Assembly (NCBI GenBank): GCA_020631735.1 | Contig: CM036159.1 | Span: forward strand, 100,389,670-100,453,669 | Length of the DNA stretch: 64,000 bases | Direction: 5' to 3' | Origin: Saccharum officinarum | Lineage: Eukaryota; Streptophyta; Magnoliopsida; Poales; Poaceae | Part shown: positions 11,451-22,760 of the stretch, in pieces | Position numbering within the stretch: the stretch's first letter is position 1 | Layout of the letters: the number at the start of each line of letters is the position of its first letter | Notes under the pieces: generated by a model | What the model was told of the DNA's origin: nothing | What the model saw: the letters and a program-made list of their open reading frames with translations, nothing else | Database searches by the model: none | Translations under genes and position numbers: made by a program

Positions 11451-11768
11451 CATTGTGATCTCACGTACCAGTACGATCAGTACTCACAAGCAGCCGGCTG
11501 CCTGTCTCACGCCCAAGTTCATGATTAGTTTTTTTTTTTAATAAAAAAAGGCAAAACAAAAATCTGGGTGAGGGAGTGAGGGTGGCCACGGGCGAGGCAA
11601 CAAGGGTCGCTGCCACAAAGCATCAGATGAGATACTCCCGTTGTTCCTGACAGCTGAAAAAGAGGAAGAGAAGAGCCTACGGAGTATTCTCTGAACTCCC
11701 TCCAATACAAAATTACGGTCCTGTCCAGTCCAGGTTTTTTAAATGGAGCGCCTTGGGGCTTCAATTAC

Positions 11769-12035
11769 GGCCTTGTTTTGTTTAGATTCCAGAATTCACC
11801 CTAAATTTCATTATGCAAAAAGAAGATTCCTCATCACATCAAAATGCTGATAAATGCATAAAGTACTAAATGTAGATGAAATCATAAACTAATTACACAG
11901 TTTTGTTGTACTTTGCGAGACGAACATTTTGAATCTAATTAATCAATTTTTAGATAATTTTTTGCACTAAAAAACAAAAATACTACAATATTCAAGGGTG
12001 ACACTGTGTAAATTCGGTCACCCCTAAACAAGGCC
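11769..12035. mobile_element. Tourist/Harbinger-like MITE with target duplication TAC
   Basis: Perfect GGCCTTGTTT and AAACAAGGCC ends are flanked by TAC at 11766-11768 and 12036-12038. Internal CATCACATCAAAATGC and GAGACGAACATTTTGAATC match the copies at 10671 and 12574. Confidence 0.85.
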
Positions 12036-12142
12036 TACTTTTGATTTCTTCTTTCCAATAATAAAGTACTCCTGCACTAGAAGTCGCCTCCGGGCTTCTA
12101 TTGGCAGGGTTTTATATTCGTTGCCTGTCGTTTTCACTTGGA

Positions 12143-12228
12143 CGCAGTCACGCAGACCTGCCAGCTTTTGGTTGCGCTAATGCATCACAATCACAGTATC
12201 ATGTGCGCGAAACGGGGACAGGAAGCGA
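12143..12228 (+). repeat. 86-bp direct repeat, copy 1
   Basis: The sequence from CGCAGTCACGCAGACCTGCC to AAACGGGGACAGGAAG is repeated with few changes at 15805-15885. Copy 1 is followed within about 10 bp by a MITE; copy 2 is immediately preceded by a MITE of the same subfamily. Confidence 0.85.
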
Positions 12229-12237
12229 CACCGCTGA

Positions 12238-12479
12238 GGGCCTGTTTAGTTCCAAAAAAATTCTACAAAATTTTTCAGATTTTCCGTCACATCGAATCTT
12301 TGACACATGCATGAAGCATTAAATATAGATAAAAAATAAAACTAATTACACAGTTTAGACGAAATGGACAAGACGAATCTTTTAAGCCTAATTAGACCAT
12401 GATTTGACAATATTTATCAAATAACAACGAAAAACACTATAATACCATTTTGCCAAAACTTTCGGATCTAAACCGGCCC
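12238..12479. mobile_element. Tourist/Harbinger-like MITE
   Basis: Ends are GGGCCTGTTTAGTTCC and GATCTAAACCGGCCC. It shares the unusual internal words GACGAAATGGAC and AAACCGGCCC with the copy at 15569, so the two are close subfamily members. Confidence 0.75.
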
Positions 12480-12573
12480 TAAACAGCGAACGTTCATTCA
12501 AAATGAACGCAGCAGTCAATTCTCCGACCAGTATAGCTGCCTTAATAGGAAAGAGTTTATTCCAGTACACTTT

Positions 12574-12847
12574 GGCCTTGTTTAGATACCTAAATTCACC
12601 CTAAATTTCACTATGCAAAAAGAAGATTCCCCATCACATCAAAATGTCGGCAAATGCATGGAGTACTAAATGTAGATAAAATCATAAACTAATTGCACAG
12701 TTTTGTTGTACTTTGCGAGACGAACATTTTGAGTCTCATTAATCAATTTTTGGACAATTTTTTGCACTAAAAACAAAAGTTGCTACAGTATTTACTGTAG
12801 CTACCGTGTCCGAATCGGTGTGCCGATTCGGACATCTAAACAAGGCC
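12574..12847. mobile_element. Tourist/Harbinger-like MITE
   Basis: Ends are GGCCTTGTTTAGATACC and CATCTAAACAAGGCC, a perfect 12-bp inverted terminus. The internal AAAAAGAAGATTCCCCATCACATC landmark is present. Confidence 0.8.
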
Positions 12848-15568
12848 TTCTCTTTCTCTTCCTCTTTCTACTGCTCCCAAGTTCTCTTTTTGGACGCGCA
12901 GGCATTCAATTCTCTTTCTCTTTCTACTGCTCCCACATTCCGTTCTATTCACTTCACTTCACTTCTCTTTCTCTTGCTAAATTGCACTCGCTGCCGCAAC
13001 ATTTTTTTTCTTTTTTTTAAACCATGCGCACATAACTTATATAACTGAATTACATAGCATAACTTCCGCGAAAAACTTAACAGTACTAACTTAGCAGTGC
13101 TCCCACATTGTCTTTTAGGTTCATCAATGTAACTTAGATAACTGAATTAGACAGTTAACTTCGACAAATAACTTAACAATCATAACTTATTAGTGCTCCA
13201 ACATTCTCTTTTAGGTTTCAGCAGCCTTTTTTTCTCTTTTCAGAAACTAATTATTCGGGACATGAAAAAATGGTTTATAAAAGGGTGGGGATAAAATAAA
13301 AGTAACTTTTACAACCTATACTACACAATAAATTCCATAATATGATGATGCAACCTTCCAAAACCAAGATAAATAATAACTTTCATAACTTCTGCAGCGA
13401 TAATCTCAGCATATCTATAACTATGACATTGAGCATATCTGTTTCTTGAATTGGAAGATCTGCAAAATATTTAAAATGTAATATTTAAAATAACAAATAC
13501 AAAACACAAATTAGATGCATTACTATTAACAGTGAGTTACTTAAAAAAGTTAGCTAGCATGCATACACATTAAAACACAAGTTAGATACATAACTTTGTA
13601 CAGTAAGTTAATCAACTAAGTTGGTAGCATACAAATAAAAACTTGAGTTAGATACATAACTCAGAACAATAAAGCTAATCAACTAAGTTAGGTACCATAG
13701 ACATGAAAAACAAAAACAGACAGATAAATGACTCTGTTATCTAACATAGCACCACAAAAAGACTATTTAGAACAAATCTATAAAAACAAACTATTTTAGT
13801 AGTAATGAATGTAATAAGTTAAGTAGAAAATCATATATGTTATACCTTGTTCATGTATAATTTGAAAACTTTATACCCTGATAAGTTTAAGAAGGAGCAA
13901 AGATAAGGATTGCATCAAAGACAAAATAATAGGTACAAATATCAAATCTTATATGTTGCTCAGCTATGTCACGTATTGCAGGTAAAGAATTCATTCTCCT
14001 CATGGGTGCATAAATAGTATATCAATACCTCACAAATAGGCTTTGCATGTTCCTGCATGACATAAAAATTTAGAAAATATCTTATCAACTAATCTGAAGA
14101 TGTAGGCAATATGGCCTAATCAAATTATCACAGTTTTAAAAATAAAACTTGACAAAGTCATAATTCAAGAAAAAAGTAACACCTCTTTGAAATAGAGGTG
14201 AGTTAGACCATCATAAGATTTAAGCAATTCCAGAACATAAACTCGACTGTCATTTATGCAAAAATAATATTTTTTAAAATGTTAATACTTTAAAAGGTTT
14301 AACATATGATAAGAATTTTCCAAAAAAAAACTGTGAATAAGTTAAAACAACCATACTGGCTAGTTGAATTGGACACACTACCAAAAAATAATGCCCATCC
14401 CCTAAACATCAACTCTTCTCGATAATGGATATGCCAACTTGAAGACTTTCCGAAAATTCCTCACAATTACGAGAAATTGCCAAACACATTTCTTACGTAT
14501 CATTATTCGAAGACTGTAACTCATAACTTGATTTGGACTTTTCTACTTCAACCAGACTTTCTCCTTCATCAGCCATCTGTAACTAAATGTATTTCATAAA
14601 AAAAATTCGGAATCACTTAATAAAATACATCATAACTAATATGATGAATCAACTACAATATAATTCCTTTCTTGTAATTTCATAACTAATTAATCCAACC
14701 TAACAGAATATACAACAGATTGTTCAGAAGATCAATGGTGGAAGCCTGTCAGTGGCCAAGCCCTGAAACTCTACTGCTGTCTGTCAATGTACTCAGACAA
14801 CATCTATCTAATCTATCATGCTCTTTCTCCTCACCACGGATTGACAATATAGAGTAATAATCCTCAATTCATAGCAACAAGCTGATGCCAATGCAGATTA
14901 GCCTTCCCTTGTCGCTAGTGAGGAAGAGATCTAAAATGCAGTAACAGATGTGGCTAGCCACCGAGGCCGACCACGACGACTCGAACAGCACGGCCAGCAC
15001 GATGACTTGAAAATGCAGTAACCATATAATTTAATAAACCAAGTGCAACACGAATCACACAAATTATTGAAAAAATTACACAAATTATTGAAAAAATTTC
15101 CTCAAATAAAACTAAGCATGAAATTCAAACAATATGGATAGCTGTGCAAAAGATATCTAACGTACAATGTCATATCACGAGCCATCCCTTCTGTGGCAGA
15201 ACCTCATAATTACTGTGGCCCACATGTACTTGCTATCGTCTTAAAGACCTCTAACACTGTACATGTGTATCACATAACTTAAGAAGTCTGTCGGGTGTCC
15301 TCGGGAAACCCGAATCATCCACGATCTTCCGAGCAGGATCACATTTCAGAGACATTACAGTATTACAACAGTTTATATAATAAATTACATCAGAGTACAA
15401 AAGCGGAAGTCTTACCTAACATAAGTTTACAAACCCGATGTTCCAAACTTATAAAACTTAAGTTTAGTGTTACAACCGTAGTAGTGGAGTAGCATTATTA
15501 ACATTATTACAACACCCAAAACACGACGCGCTGCCCAAGTGCCAAACATCTTACTTATCGTCGCTGAA
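12848..15568. other. AT-rich region with diverged tandem repeats, no gene recognised
   Basis: A roughly 98-bp unit starting near 13031 (ATAACTTATATAACTGAATTA) is repeated once in diverged form from 13129. A unit of about 65-75 bp (ACACAAGTTAGATACATAAC ... CAACTAAGTTGGTAGCAT) occurs about three times over 13498-13712. A 20-bp duplication (ATTACACAAATTATTGAAAA) lies near 15060-15095. From about 15290 to 15560 the text (GATCACATTTCAGAGACATT, CAAAAGCGGAAGTC) resembles decayed grass LTR-retrotransposon sequence. No open frame of note was seen. Confidence 0.5.
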
Positions 15569-15805
15569 GGTGTGTTTAGTTCCCAGAAAATTTTACAAAA
15601 TTTTTCAGATTCCCTGTTACATCGAATCTTTGGACACATGTATGAAGTATTAAATATAGATAAAAAATAAAACTAATTAAACAGTTTAGACGAAATGGAC
15701 GAGACGAATCTTTTAAGCCTAATTAGACTATGATTGAACAATACTAACCAAATAATAACGAAAAGAGCTACAGTAGCGTTTAAAAAAAATGATCTAAACC
15801 GGCCC
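15569..15805. mobile_element. Tourist/Harbinger-like MITE
   Basis: Ends are GGTGTGTTTAGTTCCC and GATCTAAACCGGCCC, with internal GACGAAATGGACGAGACGAATC. It is the closest relative of the 12238 copy and abuts copy 2 of the 86-bp direct repeat. Confidence 0.75.
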
Positions 15806-15885
15806 GCAGTCACGCAGACCTGCCAGCTTTTGGTTGCGCTAATGCATCAGTCACAGTATCCTGTGCGCGAAACGGGGACAGGAAG
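15805..15885 (+). repeat. 86-bp direct repeat, copy 2
   Basis: It matches 12143-12228 with a few substitutions and a small deletion in the ATGCATCA-CAGTATC part. Confidence 0.85.
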
Positions 15886-16186
15886 TGATGGTAGTCGCTC
15901 TGTCCAGATTATCTGTCGCCTTGGTTTTCATAATTCATACAGCAAATTTGATTCGTTTGGTAAAAAAATATGTCATATTTATATCTCTAAATAAATTTAT
16001 TAAAAACTAGATTTAAAGATCTTTCTAATAATACTATTTATCTACCATAAATATTAATATTTTTAATATATATTTTGTCAAAGTAGTACATGTACGCTTA
16101 TCCACACTACTACACTGGTCTACTAATAAATGTACAAATTCATTTCAGACGTGTATATGGCCCACGCCCCATGGTGAATCCGTGCA

Positions 16187-16732
16187 ACGCTGTAAGGCTA
16201 TCCGTACTCTTCGTACTCTAAATTCATCCTTAAAAGGAATATATATTTCATCCTGGTCATTAAGATTCTCTCCTCTATATCACTTTCTTCCGCACTCATC
16301 CATCCTCTATATCTCATATTCTATATCAACTGCTAACAGTGAGCCCACGTGCTTATAAATAAAATTTATCTAAATATATCCATGTGAGATCTTGTTTTGA
16401 AGGATTTATTGAAATGAATTCAATGATGCAATCAGAATTTAATTTGGATTTTTGGTTTGTGAGTTATAATATTTTTTAGTTAGTTAAAATAGTGGGGTCC
16501 GTCGATAGATTCTCGTGCTCACGTGCCTGTGCATGTGCTCACTCTTGCTCCTGCCTCTGCGTGGTGGGGCCGTTGGCTTTTAGCGCACATCCGCTCATAC
16601 GCCAAGAATTGCGGATGGCAAGGCGCACGATAAATTACAGGATGATATAAAGTAGTCCGCTGTAGCTAGTTTTTCTCCAGACCGGTACTGTAAGATGAGA
16701 TAGAGGACGCCGGTGCAGTTAGTCTAACCCTG
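16187..16732 (+). repeat. MITE-like repeat, copy A of a tandem pair
   Basis: The copy starts near GGCTATCCGTACTC and ends near GTGCAGTTAGTCTAACC, giving imperfect inverted ends. The interior (CATGTGAGATCTTGTTTTGAAG, GCAATCAGAATTTAATTTGG) recurs in the same orientation in copy B. Confidence 0.55.
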
Positions 16733-16749
16733 TGTCTTTTGATTGATGG

Positions 16750-17216
16750 AGCTGAGACTATCCGCATTTATGGACCTCTATATTCATCCTCTATACATTC
16801 TAGTCACCAAGATTCTCTTCTCTATACCCAATTCTTTCGGCACACATCCATCCTCTATTAACTGTGGGATCTACTTGTCACTCTATCTAAATATATTCAT
16901 GTGAGATCTAGTTTTAAAAGATTTATTGAAACGAATTTAATGGTGCAATCAGAATTTAATTTGGTGTTTTGGTTTCTGAGTTATAACATTTTTTTCATAC
17001 GGGAAAAGTTGGGCACACTCTCCCACACACTCTCTCTTTCTTATGCTGGCTCTCTCTCACGCGCGAGGGATAGCGCACTGCTGCTATCAACGCCAAGTTT
17101 GGCGGACGGTGTGGTGCTCCTCTCGTTTAGCGGATCGGATTGTGTTCCCGCTGCAGCCGTTTTTTACGGCATGTGCTTTTACCGGATGGTTTTACAGGCA
17201 CCGGTGCGGGTAGTCT
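16750..17216 (+). repeat. MITE-like repeat, copy B of a tandem pair
   Basis: Ends GACTATCCGCATTTATGG and CACCGGTGCGGGTAGTCTTA are inverted over about 11 bp (GACTAyCCGCA). The interior is diverged from copy A but clearly related. The second halves of the copies differ in GC-rich sequence. Confidence 0.55.
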
Positions 17217-18094
17217 TACGGTCGTCGTTATATTGTTGTGCGGTAAAAATTCAAAACTTATTAGAGTTGCCACCACGAGTATCCTCTTATTACTTATCTT
17301 TATGTTCTTGAGTCTGAGTGGTCTAAATAATGTAATAATGTAATTACTGTAACTGCTTTGCTTCCCTCCTATATGATATAGCAGTGCTCTAATTTTTCTA
17401 AAAAATTCAAAACTTTGTAGCACTCTGTGCATGTACACGGAGACAGCAGTAGTACTTTCATGGCACCACCGCCATGAATTGGTTCGAGCTTTTTTTTTAA
17501 CACACGGGGAGTCTCCTGGATACTCTTAAAATGAAAAGTGAGGCGCCGCGCGGGAGCCTTACATGCCATGATTATCCTTGTGTTATTATTATGCCATACA
17601 TGAGGACCACTGTGGTTGTGGTCTACGGTTAGTAAGGCGAGTGCTACTGTCCTGTCGCGAATCTGGAGCTCAGTCGACATGTACAAAGCTATCAGCAAAA
17701 CCGACTCTCAGTCTCATACTGTGTATGATTTGCTAGAATTCTGCTTTGTAGAACCGTATAGTACAGTACTACCTTTGTCTAAACGGACATAACTATGTGT
17801 GTGTGTGTGTGTGTTGTCAAATTGGCTAAAACTTGACCAAATTTAAAGCAGTACTACACATTATCAATTGTGGTAGATGCAAAGTTGATTTACAGGGGCT
17901 CTCTTCTTTCTCCCTTTTCTCTTCTTCCTCTCTCTCCTCCTTCCTACTTTGCTTCCAAGTTCCAATGGAGATCCTGGATTGAACGAACACACCTTCGAGA
18001 ATCCAGACGTGCTAAAAACATGGCAAAGCCTAAATAGACACGTAACTATTGTCACACATGCATGAAAGCACGGGAGAGGCGAGAGGAAGATTTG
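17217..18094. other. intergenic, contains a short (GT)n tract
   Basis: A (GT)n microsatellite of about 19 bp lies at 17796-17814. No gene recognised. Confidence 0.6.
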
Positions 18095-18369
18095 GGCCTT
18101 GTTTAGATGCCAAAGTTGGTGGGCAAATTTTGCATAGTAAGTGTCACGTCACACTGTAGCAATTTTGTTTTTATTTGGTAATAATTGTCCAAATCTTGAT
18201 TAATTAGGCTCTAAATATTCGGCTCGCAAAGTACAACAAAACTGTGCAATTAATTTTTTATTTCATCTACATTTAGTACTCCATATATGTGCCGACATTT
18301 TGATGTGACGGGAAATATGAATTCTGGATAGTAAATTTGGGAGGCAAATTCTGGAATCTAAACGAGGCC
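18095..18369. mobile_element. Tourist/Harbinger-like MITE with target duplication TTG
   Basis: Ends GGCCTTGTTTAGATGCC and AATCTAAACGAGGCC are flanked by TTG at 18092-18094 and 18370-18372. The interior is in reverse orientation relative to the 11769 copy. Confidence 0.85.
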
Positions 18370-18390
18370 TTGTTTCTGTGCAGTTACTCA

Positions 18391-18632
18391 GGCCTTGTTT
18401 AGATGACATCAAAATTCCAAGTTTTTTCACTCTCTCTCCATCACATCAATTTTTAGCCGCTTGCATGGAGTATTAAATGTAGATAAAAAAATAACTAATT
18501 ACACAGTTTAGTTGGAAATCACGAGATGAATCTTTTGAGCCTAGTTGGTCCACGATTGGACAATATTTGTCAAATAAGACGAAAGTGGTACTATTCATCG
18601 GGCTGAAATTTTTTCAGCATCTAAACGAGGCC
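18391..18632. mobile_element. Tourist/Harbinger-like MITE with target duplication TCA
   Basis: Ends GGCCTTGTTTAGATGAC and CATCTAAACGAGGCC are flanked by TCA at 18388-18390 and 18633-18635. It is only 21 bp from the preceding MITE but belongs to a different subfamily (TTCACTCTCTCTCCATCACATC). Confidence 0.85.
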
Positions 18633-19921
18633 TCAGAACCAAAGACGCCGATGCCGGTGAAGCTAGCTGCTGAAAAGACGCGATTGCTCCGACCTGCACC
18701 CAAGGGCTTACCCAAATGTTGCCTATGCCATGTACTACTATCTTGCCATAATGCCATGGCTGTCTAGTTTGATTGAATTTTGATGGAACTAGTGTGCCGT
18801 CGAATTTATCCGGCCCTATTTGTTAGGCCTATCTACGTAGAATGAAAAATTGAATCCTCTAATAAAACAAAGTTAAGACTAAGAAACTCTATGTTATACA
18901 ATGTAGGTGACCCCGAGGATGTTTTTGAATAGATTCGCTACTGGATGTATTAGTCTTTTGAACATCGACCTCGATGTTGATAAAAAAAATGAATAGATTT
19001 TTTCAACAAGGTAGGTCAAAACCCAGTAGACTTGATATTTTTCATCCAAAAAAGAAAGTCTACATATTATCATTTACCTCCTTGGTACAATGTGACGAGG
19101 AGCCAAAGCCGGTACAGTTGAAAGAATTACCCTCACCGGCTCCTAATTTATTTGGAAAAAACAGAGCTGGAGTTATTTAAAGTATCACATTTCAGGGAAC
19201 TAATGAAATCTGATCTGGGGCGAGGCTGCAGCTGCAGCTGCAGCACGTGCTTTATCTTCTTCTTGTATCCTTTTTTACTGTAACGAGAGCAGGTACAGCA
19301 TACCTGAGCATGGGACCCCGATGCTGATTACGTCAGCAAACAGGTCTCGGATAAACCATTTCCGGTCATTTATCAAGCTGCAAACGACAGGCACGGAACA
19401 GGGACGTTATTTCTACGCTACATATGTTGGACTCCCTCCCGTAGTCCCTCGATAAATCAACTTTTATGAATTACGCTAAGTCAAACTCTCTAATATTTGA
19501 CTACTTTTATTTTATACAACAGAATAGTAAAATCTACACGTTAAAATATTTCACGTTGCATGAGCACCTCCAAGAGTTTCCAAAACTCATTTTCAATCTA
19601 GATTTTTTTTAGTAAGATTGAAAGAAAATTGCTCTCCAACAGCTGTCTATCTTAACTCCTAATTTTTCTGCACTTAAAAAAATTGATCTAATAGTGTGGA
19701 AATATACGTGCACATATCAACGTGCTAACGGAGGTGGAAAGATGTGAAAAGAATAAAGAGTTGGATTGATTTAGAAATAGTTTATGATTCCCTATACAAT
19801 ATTGTCTTGTAGATTTGTAGATTGTAGGAGCGAATTCTTGAACCAACTAATGTTTTGGAAACTACTGGAGTAGGTGGCAAAGAGAGCCTATTATATATAA
19901 ATACTCGTACGTGTACTAAAC
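18633..19921. other. intergenic; decayed Stowaway end near 19431
   Basis: Positions about 19431-19566 begin with an ACTCCCTCCCGTAGTCCCTC relative of the Stowaway terminus, but no right end was found. No gene recognised. A short CTGCAG run lies near 19226. Confidence 0.4.
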
Positions 19922-20170
19922 TTATATATACCTAACATATTCCATGTCGCTCGTCTTCCTGCCTTGACGATAATGGTACATCCCATAAATCGGCAATCGA
20001 GCCACCTGCTGCTGACGAGCGGGTGCAGCGTCGGCGGCGGCTGCTGCCGCCCAGTCGATGCCGCCGCCGGTGAGGAAGGTCCGGCGGGAGCCGCCGGCGA
20101 GGGCTGCAGGAGGAGGCAGCATGTTGCTGGGACGCGGGAGCCGCAGCAGCTGTCGTAGCGCCGCCGCCAT
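19922..20170 (-). CDS. possible small gene, 82 residues, unrecognised
   Basis: I do not recognise this product. The minus-strand frame starts ATG at 20170 and ends TAA at 19922. The N-terminus (MAAALRQLLRLPRPSNM, then GGSRRTFLTGG) is rich in Ala, Arg and Leu with no acidic residues, as in mitochondrial presequences. The C-terminus (PIYGMYHYRQGRKTSDMEYV) is polar and aromatic, with no composition bias. An A/T-rich TATA-like stretch lies upstream on the minus strand near 20390. Near the end, TTAG|GTATATA could be a splice donor (about 19935), so this may be exon 1 of a longer or truncated gene. It lies in a local GC-rich island bounded by AT-rich repeats. Chance ORF or gene fragment are the alternatives. 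Confidence 0.4.
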   Translation of the reverse strand: MAAALRQLLRLPRPSNMLPPPAALAGGSRRTFLTGGGIDWAAAAAADAAPARQQQVARLPIYGMYHYRQGRKTSDMEYVRYI

Positions 20171-20581
20171 GTCGATGATCGTCTCTCTGTCTCGATCTCT
20201 CGAGATCGCCCTCGCTCCTGTGCGTGGTTCGATTCTTTGCTTCCTCTCGAGATCGCACGGCCGGCCGCCCTGATGCGTGCGCGAAGCACTGCGCTTCCCC
20301 GGACGGCGAGAAAGTCGATCCGCAGACTTGTGCTGCCCCGAGCGCTAGTTGTCCGTCGTCGTCGTCGACTTGTTGGTTGCATTGCTATTTAATTTGCTGC
20401 CCATATATCGCAGATCGAGTCCGACCGGTCGCCGTCCTCATGAGCTTCCGTTTCGATTCGACTTCAAACTCAACACGTTCCGTAACGAGCTCTGCCCAAG
20501 CTACCTCGCTCTGGGCCTCCTCGATCGTGAGAACCATCTCCAGGTCCGAGAGGGAATATGGGGATAGATTGCGGTGGGTAT

Positions 20582-21070
20582 GGGTGTGTTTAGTTGGGCC
20601 TTGTTCACTTCCCCATCCCAACCTAAAATATTTCTTCTTTCACCCATCACATCAAATCTTTCGACGCATGTATGAAGCATTAAATATAGATAAAAAAGAT
20701 AACTAATTGCATAGTTTGTCTGTAAATGTCGGGACGAATCTTTTGAGCCTAGTTAGTCTATGATTAGACAAATTTTGCCAAATAACAACGAAAGATGCTA
20801 CAATAACTTTTCACCTACTTTTCGCGAAGTGAACACACCCTTGGTGAAAAGTATGTGAAAAGTTACTGTAGCATCTTTTGTTTTTATCTGACAAATATTA
20901 TCCAACCATGAAGTAAGTAGGCTTAAAAGATTCGTCTCGACATTTACAGACAAACTATACAATTAGTTATTTTTTTACCTACATTTAATACTCCATGCAT
21001 GCGTTCAAAGATTCGATGTGATAGGTGAAAGAGGAAATATTTTGGGTTTGCATGCCAAGTGAACACACCC
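20582..21070. mobile_element. Tourist-like MITE interrupted by a second MITE
   Basis: The outer element starts GGGTGTGTTTAGTTG (20582-20596) and resumes at about 20841 (TTGGTGAAAAGTATGTG). It ends CCAAGTGAACACACCC at 21070. The insert at 20597-20840 splits it within the first 15 bp. Confidence 0.6.
20597..20840. mobile_element. nested Tourist-like MITE with target duplication TTG
   Basis: Ends GGCCTTGTTCACTTCCC and GCGAAGTGAACACACCC are flanked by TTG at 20594-20596 and 20841-20843. It is inserted in the outer MITE in the opposite orientation, so the pair forms a large inverted repeat. Confidence 0.75.
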
Positions 21071-21123
21071 ATAGTACACTCTGCACAAATGAATGAAACG
21101 ATTCATGGGCCAGCAGAGAGTAA

Positions 21124-21349
21124 GGCCCGTTTGGTTAACATGTTAAAGTTTTACTCCCATCACATTAATGTTGCGGCAAATGCATGAAGTACTAAATGTA
21201 GACTAATTGCATGCATGTCGACACAGATTAGGAGTAATTTACGAGACGAATCTATTAAGCCTAATTAGTCTAAAATTAGAAACTTTTTGTTAAATAAAAT
21301 AAAAATACTACAGTGTTCGTTAAACTTTAACACCCAAACCAAACAGACC
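21124..21349. mobile_element. Tourist-like MITE (GTTTGGTT family)
   Basis: Ends GGCCCGTTTGGTTAAC and CAAACCAAACAGACC, preceded by TAA. The interior has ATGCATGAAGTACTAAATGTAG and GTCGACACAGATTAGGAGTAAT, shared with the inverted copy at 22142. Confidence 0.75.
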
Positions 21350-22141
21350 ATGTAACAAGCATCACGGCGTGGTGGGTACGTAGATTCTACGCTGCGCATG
21401 TGGCAAAGAAACCTCGCATTGCCCTGCTGCTTGCGTGCCACTACTAGATAAGAAGGAATCACTTGCGAGCCCGGCCAGCCGGTGACCTAATAATTTAGGG
21501 TCCAGTGGGTTGTGTCATGCACACTTCAACTGTACATTCGTCTCCAATCAGCCAACTTGCGTCTCTGAAATATATAGAAATAAAAGAAAAAAAACTGCAT
21601 CAGGTCGATGGAGAGGAGACCAAACCCAGCCGCTTGCGTAGGTGAGGTCACACTCACACCAATGCAATGCAAGTGGGCGCGTGCACGCATCCGTTGCCTT
21701 GCCTCGAGACTTGCAGCTGCTACATCATCATCACACGCGCATATGCCTGCCTGCCCTGCTGCCTCATACCATAGCTGACTATGCTAGCTAGAGTACCTGT
21801 ACCTTGATTAGGTTTAGATTAGACCCAGCAATTGTGCTATCGTAAATCGTAAACTACTACTGATCCCATGCTCAATACATGTGCTAATCATCTGCTAATT
21901 AATTTTCTTCTTCTTCTTTCTTTGCGAGAAAAATCATCTGTTAACCTGCCTATATTGTGGTTAGTTGGGATCTAAGTGAGGCAAAACCGCAAAAGAGGGG
22001 GGAATCTCGTCTCATGTCATGTCAGCCAGGTGGTCCAGTCAGGACGATGATGTCTGAACCACAGAGGTTAACTACGTCCTTTCCCTTAATTCCCGCTTGA
22101 GTTTTGTTTGGATCCCTCCCTCCCTCCGGATCTGCATCTAC
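21350..22141. other. intergenic, no gene recognised
   Basis: Mixed sequence with CTTCTT-rich tracts near 21905. No coding signal or element border recognised. Confidence 0.5.
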
Positions 22142-22372
22142 GGCGGTGTTTGGTTTGAGAAGTTAAAGGTTAACAAACACGGTAGCATTTTCGTCTTATT
22201 TGATAAAAAGTTTCTAATTTTAGATTAATTAGGCTTAATAGATTCGTCTCGTAAATTACTCCTAATCTGTGTCGACATGCATGCAATTAGTCTACATTTA
22301 GTACTCCATGCATTTAAAGAAACATTGATGTGATGGGAGTTAAACTTTAACAAAACCAAACCAAACGGAGCC
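22142..22372. mobile_element. Tourist-like MITE with target duplication TAC
   Basis: Ends GGCGGTGTTTGGTTTGAG and AACCAAACGGAGCC are flanked by TAC at 22139-22141 and 22373-22375. It is in reverse orientation to the 21124 copy. Confidence 0.8.
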
Positions 22373-22391
22373 TACAACTACTCCAGCTACA

Positions 22392-22760
22392 TTTCCGTGC
22401 CATATGTATAGTACTCCCTCCGTCCAACAAAACAAGCAATTATGGGAAGCGTGCCAGTCAAACTGACTCAAGTTTGACCAAGTTTATAGTAAATAGTATT
22501 AACATTTATGTCTCCAAATATATTTATTAAAAAAATATATTCTATAACTAATCTAATGATACTTATTTTGTATTATAAATATTAGTATTTTTTTATATAA
22601 ATTTAGTCAAAGTTCAAACTGTTTGACTTCTCGAAAAGCGAGAATTGCATGTTTTTATGGACGGAGGGAGTACTCCGGAGTAAACCAAACGGTTGCTTGT
22701 AGCAGCAATAGTTTAGTAGGGTTTTCCGTGCCATATGTATAGTACTCCGGAGTAAACCAG
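22392..22760 (+). repeat. tandem duplication of about 70 bp, one copy filled by a MITE
   Basis: Copy 1 is 22392-22413 plus 22671 onward (the MITE sits in the middle). Copy 2 begins near 22724 with TTTTCCGTGCCATATGTATA and carries TACTCCGGAGTAAACCAG uninterrupted. Confidence 0.85.
22414..22670. mobile_element. Stowaway MITE with TA target duplication and paralogous empty site
   Basis: Ends CTCCCTCCGTCCAACAAAAC and GGACGGAGGGAG are flanked by TA. The flanks (CCGTGCCATATGTATAGTA and TACTCCGGAGTAAACCA) recur joined, without the element, at about 22726-22759, showing the exact pre-insertion site. Confidence 0.9.

Noticed and set aside
14383..14420. CACTACCAAAAAATAATGCC, possible CACTA terminus
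   Set aside because: No inverted partner or matching 3-bp duplication was found nearby.
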